A stretch of DNA of 6,034 nt from NCBI GenBank assembly GCA_026015225.1, contig JAOZGV010000024.1, positions 1 through 6,034 on the forward strand, read 5' to 3'. Positions 1-4,799 of the stretch are shown in pieces. Both the position numbers and the translations under genes were made by a program. Position 1 is the first letter of the stretch, and each line of letters starts with the position of its first letter. Source of the stretch: Candidatus Bathyarchaeota archaeon (GTDB taxonomy: Archaea > Thermoproteota > Bathyarchaeia > 40CM-2-53-6 > RBG-13-38-9). A model generated the notes under the pieces. That model did not search any database and was not told the origin of the DNA. It was given only the letters and a program-made list of their open reading frames with translations.

Positions 1-363
1 ATTAGACAAAAATTGAATATAGAAGAGTCTATAAAAGAAGATGGGATAGAATATAAATTAAAAATTCTAGATTTAGAAAATTCAACAATAGCCTTTTTTT
101 ATGATGGAAAAGAAACGCTACTAGGAACCCTAGCTTTTGCTTTACCAAGAGGCGACACTACAAAATCAATAACATCATCGATTTTACTTGGCGGGAAAAA
201 CATAATAATCAGCAGATTTTTATCCGAAAAGATAGCCAGCAAGACTAATAAGATGGCACTAGTCTCTGTTTATACAAAATTACCAGAGAAAAAAACCATT
301 AAAATTTTTTCAAAAATAGTAGACAAATACCTGAATTCTAAGGTAAAAAATAGAATGGTTTAA
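1..363 (+). CDS. Proteasome assembly chaperone 4 (PAC4/PSMG4)-like small protein, 5' end missing
   Basis: The reading frame is open to the left edge, so the gene is probably truncated by the window. A TTG at 13 could start a 116-residue protein but has no ribosome binding site visible in front of it. Counting from that TTG, residues 25-33 form a beta strand (TIAFFYDGK), 39-44 read LAFALP, 51-61 run into SILLGG, and 66-90 are a helix followed by KTNK (77-80) and the strand MALVSVYTKL. This order, including an LA-A strand, an S-LLG turn and a helix ending KTNK before a VSV/VSY strand, resembles human PSMG4 as I remember it. In eukaryotes PAC3-PAC4 act in the cytosol or nucleus in building the proteasome alpha ring. 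Whether this archaeal protein does so is inference. It ends tail to tail with the HD gene, sharing a TTAA. No signal peptide or membrane segment is seen. It could instead be an unrelated conserved hypothetical of similar fold. Confidence 0.6.
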   Translation: MRQKLNIEESIKEDGIEYKLKILDLENSTIAFFYDGKETLLGTLAFALPRGDTTKSITSSILLGGKNIIISRFLSEKIASKTNKMALVSVYTKLPEKKTIKIFSKIVDKYLNSKVKNRMV

Positions 364-1640
364 AATGAAATTAGGCTCGATATTGGAGCCTTTCCAAGTA
401 TATCTTCAGATGCTTTCCGGACTTTAATTCTATTTGACTCATCTGTATACACACGGATGATATTCATGAAAACTCTTAATGAGTCAATTATTTTTGATAA
501 TTCTGTTATTTTTTGTGGATTTTTTTTGCTTTTTGAAATCTTATAGAAAATTGGTATATTCATTGGATCCAATTCTATAGTATATTGATATGGAACAGAT
601 GGTAGTGATGGAACATCTATAGTTACTAAATCGGGCTCCACTCCAGCTTTAGAAGCAATTTCACCTTCAATTTTTGTTCTAACTGCTTCATTCTCAAATA
701 TATTCGTCATTAATTGATCTTTGATAAAAAATGTTTTTTCATAAGCGCATTTTAATAATTTACGATTTTCTATACTCTCCATTATGGTTCTCGACTGATT
801 GCATTTTTTAAGCATATACCAGATGTAATAATCATCGAGTTTCAGATAATCATCGGCAGTTATGAAATCGAATAACTTCACTTCATCCTTCGCTTTATCC
901 ATCGCCTTTAATATCATAATTTGCGCTGCACGCGATGCGCGATGGAAATAAATAGTTTTAAAAGATTGTAATCTTGCTAATAAAAAAGCTTCTAAGGCAG
1001 AAAGTGCAGTAACATCAACTGCTAGATTATTATCCAATATATCCATTGTATAAATTAATCTAAAGATATCAATGTAGCCATATCCCGCCCCAGTATGATA
1101 GGAGTCTCTAATTATAAAATCCATTTTATCTACGTCTACTGAGCTCCTAATTATATGATCTATGTATGGCTTGGTTTTATCCATTAATCTTCCAGTGGCA
1201 AGTTTGGAAATTCTTTTTGGATCAAAGCCCTCTTTGTTAATTTTATCATTAAGCTCAGAATTTTCTATCAGCCACGAAGTCATCTCCTCATGATTTTTGT
1301 TAACATATTTAGATAATAAGGGCTCAAAAAGATGTGAGAACGGCCCATGCCCTACATCATGCAATAGGGAGGCCAATCTCAATTCAGCTATGCTCGAATC
1401 TTTAAGATCGACCGGGAGATTTTCTCCTAGAATTCCTGCTAGATACATCGTACCTAACGAGTGTTCAAAGCGAGTATGATTTGCAGCAGGGTAAACTAAA
1501 AATGTAACTGCGAGTTGTTTTATTCTTCTCAATCTTTGAAATGGTCTCGAATCTATTATCTTTTTTTCGGATTTTGTGATTCTTATATAACCATGTATTG
1601 GATCTTTTATAAATCCCCAGTATTGCTTTGATAAATTCAT
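360..1640 (-). CDS. HD-domain phosphohydrolase, SAMHD1/YwfO-like dNTPase family
   Basis: This 426-residue cytosolic protein belongs to the HD superfamily of deoxynucleotide triphosphohydrolases, whose members hydrolyse dNTPs to nucleoside and triphosphate. The metal-site motifs are complete: H60 in TRFEHSLG, H94-D95 in LLHDVGHGPFSH (92-103), and D171 in VDKMDFIIRD (170-179). By comparison with SAMHD1 these match H167, H206/D207 and D311. The NHEE motif at 116-119 matches the additional catalytic His-Glu pair. The N-terminal KDPIHGYI (12-19) and RLRRIKQL (36-43) are also family signatures. Residues from about 290 to 426 form the C-terminal region, rich in predicted strands and helices, with no recognised extra domain. 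The length is normal for the family. The start is ATG with only a weak AGTGA-type site about 10 bases ahead. The gene is divergent from thymidylate kinase, which suggests a role in the dNTP pool. Some relatives prefer dGTP or need nucleotide activation; substrate cannot be read here. An antiviral role, as for SAMHD1, is possible but unsupported. Confidence 0.93.
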   Translation of the reverse strand: MNLSKQYWGFIKDPIHGYIRITKSEKKIIDSRPFQRLRRIKQLAVTFLVYPAANHTRFEHSLGTMYLAGILGENLPVDLKDSSIAELRLASLLHDVGHGPFSHLFEPLLSKYVNKNHEEMTSWLIENSELNDKINKEGFDPKRISKLATGRLMDKTKPYIDHIIRSSVDVDKMDFIIRDSYHTGAGYGYIDIFRLIYTMDILDNNLAVDVTALSALEAFLLARLQSFKTIYFHRASRAAQIMILKAMDKAKDEVKLFDFITADDYLKLDDYYIWYMLKKCNQSRTIMESIENRKLLKCAYEKTFFIKDQLMTNIFENEAVRTKIEGEIASKAGVEPDLVTIDVPSLPSVPYQYTIELDPMNIPIFYKISKSKKNPQKITELSKIIDSLRVFMNIIRVYTDESNRIKVRKASEDILGKAPISSLISF

Positions 1641-1695
1641 TACTAGACTTTCACTTTATTTATTCTGTTTCTGAGAAATTCGAAGATTAATTTTT

Positions 1696-1706
1696 TCTTT
1701 ATTAAT
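1696..1706. promoter_or_regulatory. TATA-like element in the HD/tmk divergent space
   Basis: TCTTTATTAAT lies in the 122-bp space between the divergent HD and thymidylate kinase genes. Read rightwards it would place the tmk transcript start near 1728, leaving a leader of about 35 bases that includes the strong Shine-Dalgarno site. Read leftwards as ATTAATAAAGA it would give the HD gene a similar leader. The same 11 bases recur at 4766-4776 ahead of another plus-strand gene, which supports a promoter role. A second AT-rich box, TTTTAATATAAAA at 1723-1735, is closer to the TATA consensus but would start transcription inside or after the Shine-Dalgarno site, so I rank it lower. Confidence 0.4.
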
Positions 1707-1745
1707 GTGTTAATTAGAAATGTTTTAATATAAAATTAAGCCCTA

Positions 1746-1754
1746 GAGGAGGGG
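1746..1754 (+). promoter_or_regulatory. Strong Shine-Dalgarno site for tmk
   Basis: GAGGAGGGG sits 8 bases before the TTG at 1763 and pairs well with the archaeal 16S rRNA 3' end. It fixes the otherwise doubtful TTG start of thymidylate kinase and compensates for the weak start codon. Confidence 0.8.
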
Positions 1755-1762
1755 AGTATTAT

Positions 1763-2380
1763 TTGGATATCATAAACCATGGTGTGTTCTTTGCAATTGA
1801 AGGTATAGATGGATCTGGTAAAACGACCCAATCAAGAGATTTAGTTGATTCGTTAATCAAAAATGGATTTAATGCAGTGTATACCATGGAACCAAGCAAA
1901 GGCTATATTGGAACCTTCATTAAGAAAAAAATAATTATGAATAAAAAAGTTTCACCAGAAGTTGAGGCATTACTTTTTGCTGCAGATAGATTCGAGCATA
2001 TTGATTCTGAAATATTGCCTTTACTTAGGAAGGGAAAGATTGTTGTTTCAGATAGATATGTACATGCATCAATAGCCTATCAAGGAGCTCAAGGTATCGA
2101 TTTGGAATGGATTGAAAGTTTGAACTATTTTACAATAGAACCAGATTTAGCAATATATATAGATGTGCCCCCATCCGTTGGCATCTCAAGAAAAAAGGGT
2201 AAGAAAAGTGTTTTTGAAAATCTTGAATCATTAAGTAAAGTAAGGAAAATTTATCAAGATTTAGTTGATAAAGGAAATCTTACCTTAATAAATGGCATGA
2301 AAAAAAGAGATGAAATAGGTAAAGATTTGTATAAATTGGCACTTCAAACTATAGAAGAAAAGTTAAGGTCTCAAACTTAA
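1763..2380 (+). CDS. tmk: Thymidylate kinase (dTMP kinase)
   Basis: This 205-residue cytosolic enzyme phosphorylates dTMP to dTDP with ATP, the step before dTTP. The P-loop GIDGSGKTT spans residues 14-22, preceded by the FFAIEG strand (9-14). EPSKG (43-47) is the dTMP-side loop after the second strand, and FAADRFEHI (72-80) carries the D75-R76 pair. SDRYVHASIAYQG (96-108) contains the DRY motif (97-99) that contacts substrate and phosphates. The lid region at about 140-152 is rich in Arg and Lys (SRKKGKKSVF). The P-loop has no arginine, so the basic lid probably supplies the catalytic charge, as in type II enzymes. Length and domain order are normal. The TTG start is chosen because a strong GAGGAGGGG lies 8 bases upstream and the P-loop begins at the expected distance. 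The gene stands alone on its strand, divergent from the HD dNTPase and tail to tail with nikR, where one TTAA gives both stops. Confidence 0.96.
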   Translation: MDIINHGVFFAIEGIDGSGKTTQSRDLVDSLIKNGFNAVYTMEPSKGYIGTFIKKKIIMNKKVSPEVEALLFAADRFEHIDSEILPLLRKGKIVVSDRYVHASIAYQGAQGIDLEWIESLNYFTIEPDLAIYIDVPPSVGISRKKGKKSVFENLESLSKVRKIYQDLVDKGNLTLINGMKKRDEIGKDLYKLALQTIEEKLRSQT

Positions 2381-2784
2381 GACTTTATAATACTTAATTT
2401 TGCTTGTTTTACACCCTTGTTTATTATTAATTTTTTTATCAATTTTTTGATACTTTTAACATTTCCATTTATAGCTATAGCTTGCAGGCAATCCTTTTTA
2501 TTCAAATGCACATGCATAGTTGAACGAATAATTCCACTGAATTCGTGCTGAATATCGGTTAATTTTTCCTCTAATCCTTTTGCTTCGTGATCATATAGAA
2601 TCGATAGAACCCCTATACCTTCACCTTTTTCTTTTTCGAGGCGCTTATATTCACTCATAAAAAAAATTACTGAATCTTGAATGGCCTTAGACCGGTTATC
2701 ATAACCTATTTTGTGTATGAATTCGTCAAAATCTCTCAATAATTCAGGGGGGAAAGTTGCTCCAATTCTCACAATTTTATTCAA
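2377..2784 (-). CDS. nikR: Nickel-responsive transcriptional regulator NikR
   Basis: This 135-residue protein has the two NikR domains. The ribbon-helix-helix DNA-binding domain (about 3-45) has the strand IVRIGATF, then PELLRDFDEFI and GYDNRSKAIQD (28-37). The ACT-like nickel-sensing domain covers about 57-133. All four high-affinity square-planar nickel ligands of E. coli NikR (H76, H87, H89, C95) have counterparts: H80 in DIQHEF, H91 and H93 in MHVHL, and C99 in KKDCL. It should therefore bind nickel as a tetramer and repress or activate nickel transport or enzyme genes. None of these is in the window, so its targets lie elsewhere. The start is TTG with a GGGG-type site about 7 bases upstream; a GTG at residue 5 is an alternative but would cut the DNA-contacting strand. 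It lies 216 bp downstream of uL22, beyond a predicted terminator, and ends tail to tail with tmk, overlapping it by 4 bases. Confidence 0.95.
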   Translation of the reverse strand: MNKIVRIGATFPPELLRDFDEFIHKIGYDNRSKAIQDSVIFFMSEYKRLEKEKGEGIGVLSILYDHEAKGLEEKLTDIQHEFSGIIRSTMHVHLNKKDCLQAIAINGNVKSIKKLIKKLIINKGVKQAKLSIIKS

Positions 2785-2829
2785 GAATATACCCCAGTAA
2801 TGATTGAGGCGGATGTTGGAATAAATTTT

Positions 2830-2838
2830 TTTATTTAA
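2830..2838 (-). promoter_or_regulatory. Candidate TATA box for nikR
   Basis: On the minus strand this reads TTAAATAAA, centred about 50 bases before the nikR start. It would give a transcript start near 2808 and a leader of about 24 bases. The surroundings are so AT-rich that the assignment is weak. No clear dyad of the E. coli NikR-box type (GTATGA, 16 bases, TCATAC) was found next to it, so autoregulation cannot be claimed. Confidence 0.3.
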
Positions 2839-2901
2839 TTTGGTAAATTGGATAGTAAGTTAAATTATATGAACGAAATGAAAAATGCTTCCGTTTGGAA
2901 T

Positions 2902-2963
2902 AAAAAAAATTTAAAAAACGCATAAAAAGATAGAGATTTTAATTATTTTCCATCTCCATCTTT
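2902..2963 (-). terminator. Hairpin plus U-tracts, terminator of the uS19-uL22 unit
   Basis: Read on the minus strand, 38 bases after the uL22 stop codon, AAAGATGGAGAT (2963-2952) pairs with ATCTCTATCTTT (2937-2926). This is a 12-bp stem with one G-U pair and a 14-base A-rich loop. It is followed by a U6 tract (2918-2913), AAA, and a U8 tract (2909-2902). The single mismatch is G-U only when read as minus-strand RNA and is A-C on the plus strand, so the structure fits the uL22 direction. Archaeal termination depends mainly on U-tracts, so the U6/U8 run may be the active part. The rest of the 2785-3000 gap is AT-rich, with no gene seen. Confidence 0.65.
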
Positions 2964-3000
2964 AAAGGAATAGACCATTAAATTAGAATTTAAAAATTTT

Positions 3001-3465
3001 TTATTCAGATTCGTAACTTACTAACTCAATATGAGTTAAAGTATCAAAGTAAGGTGAGGCTCTTCCAAAAGCTCTAGGAATGAATTTTTTTATTTTCCTT
3101 CCCCGATGAGCGGCAGCATGAGTTATTTTAAGCTTTTCCGTGTTTAGTCCCTTATATTCAGCGTTAGCTTCCAATTCATCTAACAATTGCAGAATTCTTC
3201 TGGCTGCTTTTATAGGATATTTACCTGCATAAAATTTACTTAATTGTCGGCGATGTGGAATGTCCTTCTTATAACTTTTGTAAGCAATTGCTCTTTTCTT
3301 AGCAATTACATCCTCTAGAAGTTTTCTTGCTTTTGTAAGACTCATACCCTTTATTTCACGGCAAATCTCAGTTGCAGCTTTAGAAGAGATTCGGTACTCT
3401 CTTCCTGCGCATTTAGCAGTTTTACTTGCATCCAAATCCTTTACTGCATAATCCCAAATCGGCAT
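3001..3465 (-). CDS. rpl22: Large-subunit ribosomal protein uL22 (L22, archaeal type)
   Basis: This 154-residue protein of the 50S subunit binds 23S rRNA and lines the exit tunnel with its long beta hairpin. The archaeal/eukaryotic form is evident from the N-terminal Y-V-LD-SKTAKC-GRE segment (6-23), then RISSKAATEICREIKGM (25-41), YKSYKKDIPHRR (62-73), and FYAGKYPIKAARRILQLL (78-95). The hairpin-tip signature RGRKIKKFIPRAFGR follows at 121-135 and the strand LTHIELV at 143-149. Length is normal. The ATG start has an AAGTGAT-type site about 6 bases upstream. It is the second gene after uS19 with a 44-base gap, the usual archaeal order. The normal next gene, uS3 (rps3), is absent: a hairpin with U-tracts comes first and then nikR. 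The transcript therefore seems to end here. Confidence 0.97.
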   Translation of the reverse strand: MPIWDYAVKDLDASKTAKCAGREYRISSKAATEICREIKGMSLTKARKLLEDVIAKKRAIAYKSYKKDIPHRRQLSKFYAGKYPIKAARRILQLLDELEANAEYKGLNTEKLKITHAAAHRGRKIKKFIPRAFGRASPYFDTLTHIELVSYESE

Positions 3466-3509
3466 CTATAAATCACTTCATGTAAAATAATTTAATTTAA
3501 CAACTGATT

Positions 3510-3914
3510 TTACTTCAATGGGACATACATACTAGACCTCGATGCGCCTATACCTGGAGTCCCGTGTGAAACTTTTTTATTTGTAATAGCAAATTCTCCT
3601 AAATAGTGACCTATCATTTGAGGTTTTACTTCTACTGGAATAAACTCTTTCCCGTTATGGATCAATATAGTTAGACCAATCATTTCAGGCAATATTATCA
3701 TATCTCTGCAATGAGTTTTGATTGCTTTTTTATTTTCTCCATCATTCGTTCGTTTATACTTTTTTAATTCTTCAAAGAATTCTCTTTGTTGGGGAGTTAA
3801 TCCTCTTTGAAGCGAACGCCTTTGTCTTGCAGGCAATAACAAAATAAATTCATCCATAGAGACGTTCTTTAATTGTTCGATCGTATGTCCTCTATATGCA
3901 AACTCTTTTGGCAT
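3510..3914 (-). CDS. rps19: Small-subunit ribosomal protein uS19 (S19, archaeal type)
   Basis: This 134-residue protein sits in the head of the 30S subunit, binds 16S rRNA and faces tRNA and the intersubunit bridge. Family marks are MPKEFAYRG (1-9), the archaeal LLPARQRRSLQRGLT block (26-40), KTHCRDMIILPEMIGLTI (67-84), VEVKPQMIGHYLGEFAIT (94-111) and the C-terminal SHGTPGIGASRSS (116-128) ending YVPLK. I start it at the ATG at 3914. A GTG at 3923 would add MLR, but it abuts the AAGGAG site, whereas the ATG lies 8 bases after that site and gives the usual MPKEF N-terminus. It leads a two-gene unit with uL22. The preceding genes of the S10 cluster (uL3, uL4, uL23, uL2) are not upstream, where a divergent winged-helix gene is found instead. 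Confidence 0.97.
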   Translation of the reverse strand: MPKEFAYRGHTIEQLKNVSMDEFILLLPARQRRSLQRGLTPQQREFFEELKKYKRTNDGENKKAIKTHCRDMIILPEMIGLTILIHNGKEFIPVEVKPQMIGHYLGEFAITNKKVSHGTPGIGASRSSMYVPLK

Positions 3915-3922
3915 CCTCAACA

Positions 3923-3928
3923 CTCCTT
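3923..3928 (-). promoter_or_regulatory. Shine-Dalgarno site for uS19
   Basis: AAGGAG on the minus strand lies 8 bases before the ATG at 3914 and directly against the alternative GTG at 3923. Its spacing decides in favour of the ATG start. Confidence 0.75.
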
Positions 3929-3943
3929 AATCATTTAGCGTTT

Positions 3944-3952
3944 TTTTATAAT
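3944..3952 (-). promoter_or_regulatory. Candidate TATA box for the uS19-uL22 unit
   Basis: ATTATAAAA on the minus strand is centred about 34 bases before the uS19 ATG. Usual archaeal spacing puts the transcript start at about 3921-3925, which would barely include the AAGGAG site. A second AT-rich box (minus-strand ATTAATTAG, about 3958-3966) would give a roughly 20-base leader that includes it. One of the two is probably the promoter, showing that this ribosomal pair has its own start of transcription. Confidence 0.45.
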
Positions 3953-3995
3953 GGAATCTAATTAATCTTTCTCTAAAAAGGCATGAAGATAATTA

Positions 3996-4006
3996 TTTTA
4001 TATATA
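3996..4006 (+). promoter_or_regulatory. TATA box of the winged-helix gene
   Basis: TTTTATATATA is the best TATA match in the window. Centred near 4002, it predicts a transcript start near 4027. This leaves a leader of about 20 bases that includes the GAGGA ribosome binding site at 4034-4038. The box stands back to back with the uS19 promoter in a 133-bp divergent space. Confidence 0.65.
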
Positions 4007-4033
4007 CATAAATAAATTCATCAATAGATTTAA

Positions 4034-4038
4034 GAGGA
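4034..4038 (+). promoter_or_regulatory. Ribosome binding site of the winged-helix gene
   Basis: GAGGA lies 9 bases before the ATG at 4048 and supports that start codon. Confidence 0.6.
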
Positions 4039-4047
4039 TAATAACTT

Positions 4048-4332
4048 ATGTATGAGGGGCAAGAGCGTTATTTAAAATTATTAGGTAGTTATAGCCGGTT
4101 AAAGCTTATCGCAACTCTCATAGCTCACTCGAAAGAAGACCTAACATTATATATGCTCACTAAATATAGTAAATTAAGTAAAGATATAGTCAGAAGAAAT
4201 ATATCCATATTAGTAGATGCTGGATTCGTTGATATGAAATTATACGACACAATAAGAATTTACGCTTTGAGTGAAAATAATCCATTTGTAATTGGACTTT
4301 CAGAATTCCTAATCAAATCAAAACTAATCTAG
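4048..4332 (+). CDS. Small winged helix-turn-helix DNA-binding protein
   Basis: This 94-residue protein consists almost entirely of one winged helix domain. Helix 1 is about YLKLLGSYSRLKLIATLIAH (8-27). Helices 2 and 3 are LTLYMLTKYSKLSKDIVRRNISILVDAGFV (32-61), with the recognition helix around SKDIVRRNISIL. The wing MKLYDTIRIYALS (63-75) follows, then a short C-terminal helix (79-92) that may dimerise. The SxSRLKLI start and the ILVDAGFV-wing pattern are of the ArsR/MarR-like winged-helix type. There is no ligand domain, no cysteine at all (so no ArsR-style metal thiolate site) and no membrane segment. It has a clear promoter and ribosome binding site, is divergent from uS19, and ends 10 bases from the oppositely directed stand-alone RAM gene. 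It is probably a transcription regulator acting in the cytosol. Its targets are unknown; its own promoter and that of uS19 are natural candidates. Confidence 0.85.
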   Translation: MYEGQERYLKLLGSYSRLKLIATLIAHSKEDLTLYMLTKYSKLSKDIVRRNISILVDAGFVDMKLYDTIRIYALSENNPFVIGLSEFLIKSKLI

Positions 4333-4342
4333 ATAATAAAAA

Positions 4343-4609
4343 TCAATAAACGATTTTCCCATCTTTCTTATGAGTGTGCATTATTACAGCGGTGACTGTA
4401 CTTTTTACGCCATTAATCGTAAGGATTTTATTCTTAAGAAATTCTCTAAAAGATGTTATATCCTCTGATTCGACTAGTGCTACAACATCATGCTCGCCCG
4501 TAACTTCATAAACATCGATTGCTTCAGACAGATTAGCAATAGTTGATGCTACTTTATCTAATTCTTTTGACTCTGCAAATACATTTAAAACTACTGTTAA
4601 ACTCTTCAT
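4343..4609 (-). CDS. Stand-alone Lrp/AsnC ligand-binding (RAM) domain protein
   Basis: This 88-residue protein matches the C-terminal regulation-of-amino-acid-metabolism domain (AsnC_trans_reg) of Lrp/AsnC regulators, without the N-terminal helix-turn-helix. The beta-alpha-beta-beta-alpha-beta order is visible: strand LTVVLNVFA (4-12), helix KELDKVASTIANL (15-27), strand IDVYEVTG (31-38), the loop EHDVVALVES (39-48, a variant of the family's G-xD-xxxxV motif), helix SFREFLKNKIL (53-63), then INGVKSTVTAVIMHTHK (65-81). Proteins of this size are common in archaea. They assemble through the RAM fold and may sense amino acids or modulate full-length Lrp proteins. The ATG start is preceded by a weak GGGA. 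No helix-turn-helix has been lost by frameshift, since the upstream sequence is intergenic and promoter-like. It is tail to tail with the winged-helix gene. Ligand and partner are unknown. Confidence 0.9.
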   Translation of the reverse strand: MKSLTVVLNVFAESKELDKVASTIANLSEAIDVYEVTGEHDVVALVESEDITSFREFLKNKILTINGVKSTVTAVIMHTHKKDGKIVY

Positions 4610-4647
4610 ACTAAAATTCCCAGCTTTTCTAATTCAATAATTGCTTT

Positions 4648-4656
4648 TATTTAAAA
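4648..4656 (-). promoter_or_regulatory. Candidate TATA box for the RAM-domain gene
   Basis: TTTTAAATA on the minus strand is centred about 43 bases before the ATG at 4609. It predicts a start near 4626 and a leader of about 17 bases. The sequence is AT-rich here, so this is only plausible. Confidence 0.4.
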
Positions 4657-4743
4657 TTATTCACTTTAGAAGTTAAGAGAATCTTTAATTGTAATCCATG
4701 ATGTGTATAATTATAATAATAACTAAAATAAATTCACATATTA

Positions 4744-4764
4744 TTGAAAAGAAAGCTTTTTCAA
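4744..4764. repeat. Short inverted repeat ahead of the 191-residue protein gene
   Basis: TTGAAAA (4744-4750) and TTTTCAA (4758-4764) form perfect 7-bp arms around GAAAGCT, and the centre also holds the palindrome AAAGCTTT. The repeat ends 3 bases before the candidate TATA box at 4768-4776, where an archaeal activator or repressor could bind. In DNA this AT-rich it could also be chance. The rest of the 190-bp space between 4610 and 4799 shows only promoter-like AT-rich sequence and no gene. Confidence 0.35.
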
Positions 4765-4767
4765 ATC

Positions 4768-4776
4768 TTTATTAAT
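4768..4776 (+). promoter_or_regulatory. Candidate TATA box for the 191-residue protein gene
   Basis: TTTATTAAT is centred 28 bases before the ATG at 4800, so transcription would start within a few bases of that ATG. This points to a leaderless or nearly leaderless message and favours the ATG over the TTG at 4785. With its flanking TC it repeats the 11-base element found ahead of tmk. Confidence 0.5.
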
Positions 4777-4799
4777 AGGAAAATTTGGGCGGATTATTT

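Noticed and set aside
489..535. T-rich runs on the plus strand just past the PAC4-like gene, possible terminator
   Set aside because: They are explained by Lys/Asn codons of the HD gene read on the other strand. They may terminate transcription, but the sequence alone does not show it.
1297..1479. 60-codon plus-strand open frame inside the HD gene
   Set aside because: It lies antisense over the conserved HD motif region, has low-complexity composition and no ribosome binding site. It is a shadow of the real gene.
2396..2460. T-rich stretch on the plus strand just past tmk, possible terminator
   Set aside because: It arises from Lys/Ile-rich coding sequence at the nikR C-terminus, so it is not independent evidence for a terminator.
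3921..3923. GTG start for uS19 giving MLRMPKEF
   Set aside because: The AAGGAG site touches this GTG with no spacing, while the ATG nine bases later has normal spacing and gives the family's usual N-terminus.
4697..4735. ATGATG sequence considered as a box C of a C/D guide RNA, and ATGTG/CACAT arms as an operator
   Set aside because: The C box is imperfect, no matching D box (CTGA) is at the right distance, and the 5-base arms about 29 bases apart are within chance for AT-rich DNA.
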